Of a DNA stretch of 64,000 nucleotides, positions 27,679 through 41,980 are shown piece by piece. The stretch lies in NCBI GenBank assembly GCA_028583405.1, contig CM053260.1, positions 14,592,660 through 14,656,659 of the forward strand. The letters are read 5' to 3'. This DNA is from Pogonophryne albipinna (Eukaryota > Chordata > Actinopteri > Perciformes > Artedidraconidae). The notes under the pieces are model-generated. The model saw nothing but the letters and a program-made list of their open reading frames with translations. It searched no databases and was not told the origin of the DNA. Position 1 is the stretch's first letter, and each line of letters starts with the position of its first letter. The position numbers and the translations under genes were made by a program.

Positions 27679-29782
27679 AAACACAGGTGGAGGTGTAGTA
27701 ACTGCAAGGTAGCACACCACAGAGATGGCAGTAAACACACACACACACACACACACTGAGCTTCTGTCCAGTGATCAGTCCCTGTTGTACATGTTTGTTG
27801 TACACACAGCTCAACCCGATGCAAACACTTCTCTAGAGTATCTTGTCACACCTTGATGTTAAACTGTTAAGAGTTGGCGGTATTTTCTGACAAAAAAATG
27901 TACAATTCAACGAGCATTGCTAATTTACCATCGACGACTTTGCCATTTGCTTCCAAAAATCATAAATAACTTGTATGGGGATAAGGTGCTGTTTATCTTG
28001 TATTATTTTTTTAATTTAAGTGTATTTCCTTTATTTCAAAATTGACATCTATTAAGCTAGAGAGTACAATCTATTAGAACACTAAAATGAAAATGTAGAT
28101 TAAATTATTTTGTATTGCTGCCCAAAAAGATAGGATTCATAAGTTTCACTGCCTTCCTAATATGTAGCCTCAAATCTCAATAACATTCTGCTTTGATATT
28201 AATGTTGAGACACGTTTGTGATGTTTTTCCGTTTGCTTTCTGTTGGAAATAGCTTTCTAGCAATCATCGGTAGAAGCATATTTCGCTAAAATAGGTCTCT
28301 GTAAGCCTAACGTGTTCTTTGTGAAACAGAAAAAAAGACATTTTGTTGTCAAAAGTGTCAAGTATCTTTTCACCAATGTTTTATTTGGGAGGAAAGCTAA
28401 TGATTTTTTAAAGACAGAACTTGCCGTACCTCTTTTAAAAGGCAGTTGCCCATGTGGAGACTCAGCAAGATAGCTAGCTTGCTCCGCTATGTGGGAATTT
28501 GCAAGCCCATACAAGCATTTTTTTCTCCCTCTTTTACGACTGAAAGCTACTTTTTTGAGAACGGTTTTGATTCCTTTCATTTGTCATGATAACACTTTAA
28601 GCTAGAAGCACTATTACGCTTTATGGTAGTGTTTTCTTGTTATGGTTGTTATGAAAAAGCCTATTTTGTACTTTATTTTCAATACCTGTAACTGTCCAGT
28701 TGATTATGTATCAGTATTTCCTTTGGCATGAATGTTTGACATATGCAGTACGACGTGTATCATGGAAACCGTTCAGTCTGTATTGCTAATAAGTGCTTTT
28801 AAAAACAACCATATAGCTGAAATAAAGTTCTACATGAACCATGGGACATTAGAAGGGCTGTTTGTTTTTATAGCTTCTACCGCTTTGTTCATTTGCTTGT
28901 TTTTTTTGTTTTCTTTTCAAGTGGAGCTCAGATGTAGTTAGCCTTTTTATAAGCAGGAAATTAGCATTTTGTTGCTTTTCTCCTGCTGTGCAGTGTCTGC
29001 CTCACAGAGGAGACGGGGTGGCAGAGATGGGAGGTGTGAGGTAATTGAAAATGCTAACACCTAATGACTCAGCACCAGTGTGTGATAGGTCAGCTATGCT
29101 AATCAAAGAGGAGTAAAAGAAAACCCCAGGAAAGATGAGAGACACCCAAATTGAGCGATGCATCTTCTCCAGTGAGCGGTGACATCTCCCTTCTCATTTT
29201 AAGAGATTATGACCAAAGGCCATTTATGTTCTCGCTCATTGACTAGTCCATTCATAACCTGGACATCTTTGGGCCGGCTCACATACAGCAGCAGTTTGCA
29301 GAAGCTCATAACAAGACATCCATCATGCTGTCACCCTCTCGCCCCGTCAATGGCTGCAGGGGAGACTCTGACACCTTTTTATTTCTTCTCGGATCTCTGC
29401 GACTTGGCATGAGGCAAAGACGATGGCTGTGGTCTGGTGTCATGTCTATGGTGTCATTTTAAAGTCAAGTCTGTCTTTAGAACAATGGGTTTACCTGTTA
29501 CAGTGATAGACAGTGACGTGAATCGCAGCCGCTGCTTTGTGACCAAAAACAAATGTGGACAGCAGTCGCTTTAACATGTTTTCTCCTACAGCGGTTTTTC
29601 ATTTCAAACGACAAATATTATTACTACAGCATCCAATGATATCATAGTGTTTTTGGTTTGTTTGATTTAAGATTGCTAATGTTGACCAATTTGTGAATTA
29701 TATGTGCTTTACTGTTTAAAATGTCCATGTTTTTGTTTAATAACTAAATCTATGTAACATAGACTTACTCACTACTTAACAA
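27679..29782. other. mib1 distal 3' UTR or flank, no gene seen
   Basis: This continues the sequence interrupted by the ERV. It contains a short AC array at about 27734-27755 and a good AATAAA at 28820-28825 that could end a long mib1 3' UTR. No coding frame is recognised. Confidence 0.45.
28820..28825 (+). terminator. Possible mib1 polyadenylation signal
   Basis: AATAAA in AT-rich sequence. Removing the ERV leaves about 2 kb between the mib1 stop and this signal, a plausible UTR length. Confidence 0.3.
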
Positions 29783-30173
29783 TTAAAGGTGGGGTAGGTA
29801 AGTTGGAGAAACCGGCTCGAGATACACTTTTTGTTATATTCCATGGAATGCTCTTAACATCCCGATAGCAATGAATATCTTAAGTGCTTTGACAAAATAT
29901 CCATACAAAAATGTCACCTGTGGAAGCTGTGGCGCTGTAAAAAGCACGACCAATCATTTGAGCCGGCCCGGCTAAAAATAACTGGATGGCCTACCTGCCT
30001 GTCAGCCTTCCATCTGTGCACAAACTTATCTCGTGCCCTCATTGGTCATGTGCGCGTTCGTGTGTGTTGGAGGAGGGGCTCTGTAAGGAAGTGGCAGATT
30101 TGTTCCGGCTGTGTATTTTCAAATTCTAGCGCACTCGAGCTGGTTTCTCCAAAATTACCTACCCAACCTTTAA
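29783..30173. mobile_element. MITE with TTAAAGGT termini
   Basis: The left end TTAAAGGTGGGGTAGGTAA and the right end, TTAAAGGTTGGGTAGGTAA on the other strand, are inverted repeats that continue into GGAGAAACC and CTCGAG. The interior is about 390 bp and noncoding. The target duplication could be TTA or TTAA; I cannot separate it from the terminus. Confidence 0.75.
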
Positions 30174-30419
30174 TCTATAGTTTTGTTTTATTAAAAAAAA
30201 CATCAGTATTGTATTTATTTTGAAGGGCCTTTCTTGGCTTGGAAGAAGCTAAGTGTTTTAAATGAGTGTTTCTTGACAGAAATCCTTACATTTGGACCAA
30301 TTTAAAATCTTGAAAAGTTGTCTACTTTTGTTCAGTTCAATGCTTTTACCCTGATTTATAATTTAAAAAAAGTATGTTTAACAACAACCGACAGATAAAC
30401 CTAACATGCTTTTAGCAGT

Positions 30420-30425
30420 TTTATT
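30420..30425 (-). terminator. Polyadenylation signal of the coiled-coil repeat gene
   Basis: AATAAA on the minus strand, about 60 bp after the stop codon of the 30484-33402 gene. This supports a genuine transcript end. Confidence 0.65.
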
Positions 30426-30483
30426 AAAGCTTAATGTGTTGCTGTGGCCTTACAGACCCAGTGCCAACACTCGGAGCAGGGTT

Positions 30484-33402
30484 TTAGAAGAAGCCCTTGA
30501 ACCAGGTCTTCTCCTTCTTCTTCTTGGAGTTCAGACTCTGAAGGTCCGTCAGCTGGGACTTCAAGGAGGATTCTGCTTTCTGCCACTCTTGCTCTTTCGC
30601 CTGCAGATGGTTTTTCAGCCAGTCTGTGCTTTGAAGCAGGGTGGATTTCTCCTCTTGCCACACTTGCTCCCGCTCCTGCAGATTCCTTTCAAGCCTCAGT
30701 GAGGCCTGAAGGAGGGTCGACTTACAGCTCTTCCACTTCTGCTCTTTCTTTTGCCGGACATGATCCCATTCAAGATGTTCTTCTGCTTTTTTCTGAAGCA
30801 AAGACACAAAGGTCTTTTTTTCCGCTGCATGCATCTCTAGCTGGGCAAGATGGATGACATGGGATACCTCCAGCTTTGCAGTGAGAACAATGTTCTCCTC
30901 CTGCCACTGGAGAGTCCTGATATTCAGCTCCTGCTGAGCCTCATTTAGAGCGCCCATGAGCGTACTAGTTTGTGCTTCCAGTTGAGCGAGACAGGTCGTT
31001 TTCGATTTCTCTGTCTCCTGGAGGTCAGTGATCTCTCGCTGGAATCGGAGGCGCTCAGTCTGCAGGATATCTTCCGCCTTTTTCAGGGCTGCTGTGGTCT
31101 TCCTGGTCTCTGCTCTCTCAAATTCGAGATTGCTCTCAAACTCCAACTCCAGGTTGGTTTTTGACAAATCCAGCATAAGTTTTACAGCATGGAGCTCACT
31201 TTTAAAGGCCTCTTTGTCTACCTTCATGCGCTCCAATGTGAGTTGCTTGTCTTTGTCTAGGGAGGTTTGATGCTTGAGATCCTGGAGGATCTTTCGCTGG
31301 AATTGAAGGCGCTCAGTCGCCAGGAGATCTTGCGCCTTTTTCAGGGCTGTTGTGATCTTCCTGGTCTCGCCTCTCTCCAATTTGAGATGGCTCTCCAACT
31401 CCACGTTCGTTTTTGCCACACAGAGCATTGGTCGTAAAACACAGAGCTCACTTTGAAGGGCCTGGTTTTCTGCCTTCATGCGCTCCAAAGCCATCTGCTG
31501 TTCTTTGTTTGTCGAGGTTTGATGCTTGACATCCTGGAGGATCTCTTGCTTGAATTGAAGGTGCTCAGTCGCCAGGAGATCTTGCGCCTTTTTCAGGGCT
31601 GTTGTGATCTTCCTGGTCTCGCCTCTCTCCAATTTGAGATGGCTCTCCAACTCCACGTTCGTTTTTGCCACACAGAGCATTGGTCGTAAAACACAGAGCT
31701 CACTTTGAAGGGCCTGGTTTTCTGCCTTCATGCGCTCCAAAGCCATCTGCTGTTCTTTGTTTGTCGAGGTTTGATGCTTGACATCCTGGACGATCTTTTG
31801 CTTGAATTGAAGGCGCTCAGTCGCCAGGAGATCTTCCGCCTTTTTCAGGGCTATTGTGATCTTCCTGGTCTCGCCTCTCTCCAATTCGAGATAGCTCTCC
31901 AACTCCAACTCCATGTGCGTTTTTGCCACACCCAGCATTGGTCTTATAGCACAGAGCTCACTTTGAAGGGCGTCTTTTTCTGCCTTCATGCGCTCCAAAG
32001 CCATCTGCTGTTCTTTGTTTGTCGAGGTTTGATGCTTGACATCCTGGAGGATCTCTTGCTTGAATTGAAGGTGCTCAGTCGCCAGGAGATCTTGCGCCTT
32101 TTTCAGGGCTGTTGTGATCTTCCTGGTCTCGCCTCTCTCCAATTTGAGATGGCTCTCCAACTCCACGTTCGTTTTTGCCACACAGAGCATTGGTCGTAAA
32201 ACACAGAGCTCACTTTGAAGGGCCTGGTTTTCTGCCTTCATGCGCTCCAAAGCCATCTGCTGTTCTTTGTTTGTCGAGGTTTGATGCTTGACATCCTGGA
32301 GGATCTTTTGCTTGAATTGAAGGCGCTCAGTCGCCAGGAGATCTTCCGCCTTTTTCAGGGCTGTTGTGATCTTCCTGGTCTCGCCTCTCTCCAATTCGAG
32401 ATAGCTCTCCAACTCCATGTGCGTTTTTGCCACACAGAGCATTGGTCTTATAGCACGGAGCTCACTTTGAAGGGCGTCTTTTTCTGCCTTCATGCGCTCC
32501 AAAGCCATCTGCTGTTCTTTGTTTGTCGAGGTTTGATGCTTGACATCCTGGAGGATCTCTTGCTTGAATTGAAGGTGCTCAATCGCCAGGAGATCTTGCG
32601 CCTTTTTCAGGGCTGTTGTGATCTTCCTGGTCTCGCCTCTCTCCAATTTGAGATGGCTCTCCAACTCCACGTTCGTTTTTGCCACACAGAGCATTGGTCG
32701 TAAAACACAGAGCTCACTTTGAAGGGCCTGGTTTTCTTCCTTCATGCGCTCCAAAGCCATCTGCTGTTCTTTGTTTGTCGAGGTTTGATGCTTGACATCC
32801 TGGAGGATCTCTTGCTTGAATTGAAGGCGCTCAGTCGCCAGGAGATCTTCCGCCTTTTTCAGGGCTGTTGTGATCTTCCTGGTCTCGCCTCTCTCCAATT
32901 CGAGATAGCTCTCCAACTCCAACTCCATGTGCGTTTTTGCCACACCCAGCATTGGTCTTATAGCACGGAGCTCACTTTGAAGGGCGTCTTTTTCTGCCTT
33001 CATGTGCTCCAATACCATCTGCTGGACTTTGTTTGTTGCGGTCTGCTGCACGAGATCTTCGTGTGCTTTCCTCAACATTGGGCGGATCTTTATCAGCTGG
33101 CTTTTGAGACACTCCACCTCACTGACACTTTCAGTGAAATGCGCCTGTAGGCTGCATATCTCTTTCTGCATGCCTTCTTGCTTAGGGCTGCATTTGTCAT
33201 CCTCTCTACGCTCTTGGAGACTATCGAGAAGGTTTGCCAGTAAGTCCTCTTGTATTTCCAGGTGGACTCTGCCCTCAGATTTACTCGGGGTGAGCCTTGC
33301 CTTGCTGTCATGCAGTTCAACCCGGATTTGTTCCTCAAGGGAACTCAGGAAGAAATTAATAGGAGGGTCCTCCTCAGTTGAGTTGAAATCAATCAATTCC
33401 AT
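30484..33402 (-). CDS. Single-exon coiled-coil protein with 84/86-residue tandem repeats
   Basis: An uninterrupted frame of about 972 codons from ATG at 33402 (MELIDFNSTEEDPP) to TAA at 30484-30486. The frame is open further upstream, but AGTTTCAG just before the chosen ATG looks like a splice acceptor, and the upstream residues look noncoding. The N-terminal 120 or so residues are followed by a run of repeats beginning (I/L)RPML.VAKT and ending with an SEL(C/R)(V/A) motif, then a nonrepetitive coiled coil and a basic tail (KKKKEKTWFKGFF). Composition is Glu/Lys/Leu/Gln-rich with heptad pattern throughout; there is no signal peptide or membrane segment. The repeats begin as alternating A (THMELESYLELE) and B (NVELESHLKLE) types. 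I cannot name a family; golgin- or trichohyalin-like descriptions would rest on composition only. No intron interrupts the coding region. Confidence 0.8.
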   Translation of the reverse strand: MELIDFNSTEEDPPINFFLSSLEEQIRVELHDSKARLTPSKSEGRVHLEIQEDLLANLLDSLQERREDDKCSPKQEGMQKEICSLQAHFTESVSEVECLKSQLIKIRPMLRKAHEDLVQQTATNKVQQMVLEHMKAEKDALQSELRAIRPMLGVAKTHMELELESYLELERGETRKITTALKKAEDLLATERLQFKQEILQDVKHQTSTNKEQQMALERMKEENQALQSELCVLRPMLCVAKTNVELESHLKLERGETRKITTALKKAQDLLAIEHLQFKQEILQDVKHQTSTNKEQQMALERMKAEKDALQSELRAIRPMLCVAKTHMELESYLELERGETRKITTALKKAEDLLATERLQFKQKILQDVKHQTSTNKEQQMALERMKAENQALQSELCVLRPMLCVAKTNVELESHLKLERGETRKITTALKKAQDLLATEHLQFKQEILQDVKHQTSTNKEQQMALERMKAEKDALQSELCAIRPMLGVAKTHMELELESYLELERGETRKITIALKKAEDLLATERLQFKQKIVQDVKHQTSTNKEQQMALERMKAENQALQSELCVLRPMLCVAKTNVELESHLKLERGETRKITTALKKAQDLLATEHLQFKQEILQDVKHQTSTNKEQQMALERMKAENQALQSELCVLRPMLCVAKTNVELESHLKLERGETRKITTALKKAQDLLATERLQFQRKILQDLKHQTSLDKDKQLTLERMKVDKEAFKSELHAVKLMLDLSKTNLELEFESNLEFERAETRKTTAALKKAEDILQTERLRFQREITDLQETEKSKTTCLAQLEAQTSTLMGALNEAQQELNIRTLQWQEENIVLTAKLEVSHVIHLAQLEMHAAEKKTFVSLLQKKAEEHLEWDHVRQKKEQKWKSCKSTLLQASLRLERNLQEREQVWQEEKSTLLQSTDWLKNHLQAKEQEWQKAESSLKSQLTDLQSLNSKKKKEKTWFKGFF
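31186..32961 (-). repeat. Tandem 252/258-bp coding repeats, seven units
   Basis: Seven units of 86, 84, 84, 84, 86, 84 and 84 codons (1776 bp) lie between the first IRPML and the diverged VKLML unit. In coding order the types run A B A B A B B, the last B diverging at its end. Eighty-four residues is exactly twelve heptads; the two 86-residue units carry an extra Glu-Leu pair (ELELES). B-type units are nearly identical in DNA, so duplication or conversion was recent. The antisense frames of 143-164 codons over this region are shadows of the repeat. Confidence 0.9.
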
Positions 33403-34945
33403 ATTTGTTTCGTGCTGAAACTGAATGTTTTTACTGCTATGTATGTTTTTCTGTCTTCTCTTTGAAAGGCTGGTTGTCAAATGTGACCAAAGTGGCTGAC
33501 GGAATGCACCTCCATGTAGTCCAGGGTTCTGGACTGCTAGAATTTCCAGTTTGTTATGACCACCTGTTCCGCTGATGATTCCATTCCATTGATACATGCA
33601 CACAGGCACAGATACACACAAACATGTATGTATTTTTTTTATTTTATCTTGATTTTATGGATTTAACCCTCTTTTTAATCATCATCCAAAATTCTGCAAC
33701 ATGGTACTTTTTTAAAATTCATACCACTAGAGCGCTGCAGGAAAGAGACCTGCATTACAGTATAATAATGTATTATTCTGATTATTTCAGGGATTATTCT
33801 TTTCTTAATTTTTATCTTTATTCTTCTGTCTGGTCTTGTTTTGCTTTCTGTGTCTGTGTTTTCCCACCTTGACAAACTGTGATAGTGGTCTGTTCGTACT
33901 GTCACAGTTAGCAAAAAGTGAGACAACACAAAACCAGGTGCACTAGGCAAGACAAAACTAAACAGACCAAAGGGCAAGAGGAGCAAGTGCCAACCGGCAT
34001 TATACCATTTTCTTTTTTTAAGGATTCACAAGGACCCTATAAGTTATAACAATACCAATTATCATCATGATTAAATTATGGGTAAAACTACACATACGAA
34101 ATATGCAAACCTTTTTTTATCCAGAAATGAACAGTAATCTTGTCACTCTTGTCTCAGACCCAGTTTGTTTTACTAAATTATGTCAAAATATTCATCTGGC
34201 TTTTATTATTACACTTATTTCAAGACTTTATTATTCTCAGAGACCATACATACAAAAAAACATTGTTCTTAAAAGAGAAGATTATCTATCTGCAAAACAT
34301 GACATTACATAACTACCGGTATATAAATTACCCGTTCACCAATTAAGTTCTTTCTAAATACTATTGTTTGGTTCGGTGACCCGACCACGGATAAGCGGGG
34401 GGAGAAGATGGATGGATGGATGGTTCATACTCATACATTTCTTAATTATTTTTTTTTTAATTTTATTTCAGTTCCAAACTAACTACATTCAAATGATGCT
34501 ATTCAGTCTTTTGTGCAATTATTCAAGTTACACAATAAATGAAAACTATATCAGACAAATTCAGTCAAATAACACATTTCTGCCAATTTAACCCCTTTTC
34601 TGTTCTTAAGATTAGGAACTACATAATGCTTGGCGAACGCCTGTAGTGTTAATAGATGTTTGGCTTGGTACGAAATAACGATGTGTTAGTTACCCTGCAG
34701 AAGTGACCCACAGTAAGGTAAGAAGGGATTTTACAGAGGCGCAAACAAACGTGAACGTGTGGTTGTGATATTTAACATTGAAAAAGGATCGGACAGGAAG
34801 TAGTACCCAACATTTGTTTCACTATCTTTGATTTTCTGATGTGTTGTACAAGTGATGCTGCATTCGTTACACATCAGATTCACTTTCACCATCAGTCTCT
34901 GTAGCCTGAGCATAATCAGATGCGTTCATCACGTTGCCGGCTCGC
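33403..34945. other. Intergenic region with a LINE-like tail
   Basis: AT-rich, with no recognisable exon. At 34372-34423 the sequence GACCCGACCACGGATAAGCG followed by GATGGATGGATGG resembles the 3' tail of a fish LINE. The last 25 bases or so before the foldback element may be the former 5' end of akr7a. Confidence 0.5.
34372..34423 (+). repeat. LINE 3'-tail-like fragment with (GATG)n
   Basis: The ACGGATAAGCGGGGGGAGAA stretch followed by GATG repeats is the familiar end of several fish LINE copies. Only about 50 bp is preserved. Confidence 0.5.
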
Positions 34946-35368
34946 CTCTTCCTCCCATGGATGTATAATAAGAACTGGATACAGCGTGGGAGGCGGGGCC
35001 TCATTCATTCCTATGAGAGTTGCTCATTAGCGCATGATGATAAAATGGCCCAATTTTTGAGAGAGTGAAACGTCACAGATTACCCGGCATGCCTGAGAAG
35101 TACCCGTATGTGCGCTCATAGCGCATGCGCAACTTTAACCAAAATGCTCGTTCACATCAAGCACGTCAATTTGCGTACACGTAACAGCACCGCACGTTCA
35201 TGACAGCATGGATGGATTTGATATTAACGAGGCGGCAGTTAGCAGCTAGCGGCTAGCTAGTAATTATGCTAATGTACACATCAATCGTTATGTACTTATA
35301 TTACGCTGTAACAGGATCTAGTGATATCCAAGCAACAGAGCTTCATTTAGCATGAAAGAATGATTGCA

Positions 35369-35370
<2 letters not shown>

Positions 35371-35402
<32 letters not shown>
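35371..35402. repeat. (TA)n microsatellite
   Basis: About 30 bp of TA dinucleotides in the left foldback arm. The matching place in the right arm (about 37846-37862) has a shorter run, so the arms have diverged here. Confidence 0.9.
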
Positions 35403-35405
<3 letters not shown>

Positions 35406-36694
35406 CCTATATATACTTATAATAAGTAATATTAACTTTATTTAATACAACATTTACGCTACAAGATTTAATCATACAGCCCATGTAGTATGATAATGAA
35501 TTACAGCAAACATGTGCAATATATCCATTATTACACCCCCGTGGGGTGGCAGTAAGACGATATGGGTCCGTTCTTATTGTGCATCCATGGGTAAAGATAA
35601 ACGCAACTCACATTGGTTTCTCAAACAGCATCTCTGTAAACTACGTGTATTCACTGAATTTCACTCTCTGCCTTTAACGGCTCGTTGTAGCTCCAATAGC
35701 TCCAGCCCCCACCCTCCCTGTGAGCACAGTGTGCTCTGATTGGTCGGGACACGTAACATGAACGTGCCGGGTGGCGCGGTCCCGTGGGTTAGATGCACGT
35801 TCATAATGCAGAGGGAAATAACTCTCAGAATAACGTTATTAGCACATTATTACAACTTGAGGAACGAATGTTTTTAATAAGGGCTATACAAGTGTTCATA
35901 CTGGGTAGTTTATTTAGTTTAAAAAAAATTATCCAACGATTTACAGACCATTCTTTCCCCATGTAAGTCAATGGGAAAAAGTGTTTCCGGGCCTGGCAAC
36001 CAAACGGAAGTGTAGTACCGCCGTTTGGCCAGCACGAATATTTTCATGTGAGTCCGGCGCACTTCCTGGGGGCTTGGTCCCGGCTCTTCCCCACTAAATA
36101 AACTACCCAGTATGAACACTTGTATAGCCCTTATTAAAAACATTCGTTCCTCAAGTTGTAATAATGTGCTAATAACGTTATTCTGAGAGTTATTTCCCTC
36201 TGCATTATGAACGCGCATCTAACCCACGGGACCGTGCCACCCGGCACGTTCATGTTACGTGTCCCGACCAATCAGAGCACACTGTGCTCACAGGGAGGGT
36301 GGGGGCTGGAGCTATTGGAGCTACAACGAGCCGTTAAAGGCAGAGTGAAATTCAGTGAATACTAGAGATGGCAAATCCGGATCATTTTATGGACTCGGAG
36401 TCTTCTGAGTCAATCATTGAAGAGATCCGGATCATACGAGTCATTTGAGTCATTTGAGTCATATGAGTCAGCATGACCAAGACCGTAGAAATCCTACCGG
36501 TGAAACCGAAAAGTTGTTGCATTTAACCAGCATATTAAACTAACGTTACATTAACCTCCGCTACACAGTGTCTTTTGCTTTAATAAAACGTGTGTGTGTG
36601 TGCATTTTAAAAAATAAGTGTTTTGCATTATATGTATATAGTTATTTTAATATGTTCCTGTACTTAAGCTAATTTTGCACAATTGTGTTTTCAT

Positions 36695-36697
<3 letters not shown>

Positions 36698-36750
<53 letters not shown>
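36698..36750. repeat. (AAT)n microsatellite
   Basis: About 17 AAT/ATA triplets inside the hAT element. Confidence 0.95.
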
Positions 36751-37099
36751 TGTATAATTACATTTTATATATTCTAACTGTTTTGCAATTTTCTATCATT
36801 TGTTTCTTTTTGTGTGCCATGTTCAAAATAAACGAGTTTCCAAGTAAGATCCTTATTGGAAATGCAGATATTATTACAGGAGACTGTTGCACAACATGAA
36901 CATTGTGTTAGAAGTCTACACTGAAACTTAATTTAGAGCCGGAAAAATCGCGGGATCCGTGAATCCAGGTCAATGATCGAGAGAGACCAGTAGCCTACGA
37001 GGACTCAGAGCCGTAACATATAGCAGGCAGCAGATCCAGAGATCCAGCAGACTCGTCCCCATGCACGAATCTACAGCAGACTCAGCCCCTCCTCCGAGT

Positions 37100-37320
37100 C
37101 CCACGGCTCCCGCGAGTCCCACGGCTCCCGCGAGTCCCACGGCTCCCTCGACGAGTCGCAGGCAGACTCAGAGATTTGCGGACTCACGGCTCACTCACGG
37201 CTCACGGCTCACTCACGGCTCCCGCGAGTCCAACGGCTCCCGCGAGTCCCACGGCTCCCTCGACGAGTCGCAGCAGACTCAGAGATTTGCGGACTCACGG
37301 CTCACTCACGGCTCACGGGA
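37100..37320. repeat. GC-rich tandem repeats (CGGCTCCCGCGAGTCCCA units)
   Basis: An 18-bp unit repeated several times, and a larger unit of about 110 bp containing it (from CTCGACGAGTCGCAG to GACTCACGGCTCACTCACGG) that is duplicated. All units contain GAGTC or GACTC. Confidence 0.85.
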
Positions 37321-38275
37321 CTCTCGCGGGAGCCGGAGGAGGGGCTGAATCTGCTGTTGATTCGTGCATGGCGACGAGTCTGCTGGATCTCTGGATACAA
37401 CAACGTTGTCATGTGATTTTACACGTTATAAAGAGAGTAAAGAGTGACGCAATTTATAGTTTTAATTTTTACGTCACATCAGGTGTAGGACTCAAAGGAC
37501 TCGGGTTAATCGAGAGGGAGACTCGTCACGACCGGCTCATTACTAGGATCCGGGTTAATGATCCGGATGAATCATGACTCGCCCATCTCTAGTGAATACA
37601 CGTAGTTTACAGAGATGCTGTTTGAGAAACCAATGTGAGTTGCGTTTATCTTTACCCATGGATGCACAATAAGAACGGACCCATATCGTCTTACTGCCAC
37701 CCCACGGAGCTGTAATAATGGATATATTGCACATGTTTGCTGTAATTCATTATCATACTACATGGGCTGTATGATTAAATCTTGTACCGTAAATGTTGTA
37801 TTAAATAAAGTTAATATTACTTATTATTATAAGTATATATAGGCCTATATATATATATATATACAGTGCAATCATTCTTTCATGCTAAATGAAGCTCTGT
37901 TGCTTGGATATCACTAGATCCTGTTACAGCGTAATATAAGTACATAACATTGATGTTTACATTAGCATAATTACTAGCTAGCCGCTAGCTGCTAACTGCC
38001 GCCTCGTTAATATCAAATCCATCCATGCTGTCATGAACGTGCGGTGCTGTTACGTGTACGCAAATTGACGTGCTTGATGTGAACGAGCATTTTGGTTAAA
38101 GTTGCGCATGCGCTATGAGCGCACATACGGGTACTTCTCAGGCATGCCGGGTAATCTGTGACGTTTCACTCTCTCAAAAGTTGGGCCGTTTTATCATCAT
38201 GCGCTAATGAGCAACTCTCATAGGAATTAATGAGGCCCCGCCTCCCACGCTATATCCAGTTCTTATTATACATCC

Positions 38276-41350
<3,075 letters not shown>

Positions 41351-41558
41351 AGAGATATATCTGCCTAGTCAAACTTTTTTTTGCCCTCAAATTTAAAGAG
41401 ACAAAAAACCCAGCGAAAGCTCCTTTCCACTAGTGGAGACCTTGCACTTGTTCTTGAAATGAGCCTTCTCTTAGAAATGAATCAAATGGAGACCAGAATG
41501 CATTATGTTTAGAGCACTTCATTGTTAATGTACAAAAACAAAAATTGTTTCAGGAAAA

Positions 41559-41564
41559 AATAAA
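41559..41564 (+). terminator. akr7a3: akr7a polyadenylation signal
   Basis: AATAAA about 210 bp after the akr7a stop, in AT-rich sequence between the convergent akr7a and mrto4 genes. Confidence 0.6.
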
Positions 41565-41980
41565 ATAACATTTTCTGAAGTCTGCCTTAATTAAACAGTT
41601 ACAATAAAATGAAAACAATGTTTTGTTCACAACAAAATGTTTTTGTATTTTTCTACAGATAAAATACATCAAGTCGGTTGGTTCAGCACATGAAATGACA
41701 TGTGCTTATTTGATTTGGCAAAATACAAGAAACATCAACATGATAACATATGGTAGATCATGAAGTCTTTAACTCTGGTAATCTGTTTTTACTGAACAAC
41801 AACTCAGCCCGAAGCTGAACTGGTGAATGTAGGACAGTAGTTTGTTTTGGGGTAAAAAAAGACAAAGGACAGATCACAGACTTCAGGGGAGCACTAGCAG
41901 TCAGGCTGAATGGTTTTTAGATCAATGTCCCTCTGCTGTTAAAGGCAAGTGTACACGCTTCTCTTGCCCTTGCAGATGAT

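Larger units (their letters stand above)
36363..37591. mobile_element. hAT element inserted in the right foldback arm
   Basis: A 1229-bp element with termini TAGAGATGGCAAATCC and, on the other strand, TAGAGATGGGCGAGTC, flanked by perfect 8-bp duplications GTGAATAC (36355-36362 and 37592-37599). Inside are many GAGTC/GACTC motifs, an AAT microsatellite, a 65-bp imperfect inverted repeat and GC-rich tandem units. The proline/serine frames at 37061-37577 follow the tandem repeats and are not considered genes. It is nonautonomous. Confidence 0.92.

Noticed and set aside
31453..33150. Plus-strand open frames of 78-164 codons with repeated MKGLVFCLHALQSHLL sequence
   Set aside because: They are antisense shadows of the tandem-repeat coiled-coil gene. 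The repeat period keeps them open, and they have no splice or family support.
37061..37577. Pro/Ser/Thr-rich frames
   Set aside because: They follow GC-rich tandem repeats inside a nonautonomous hAT element.
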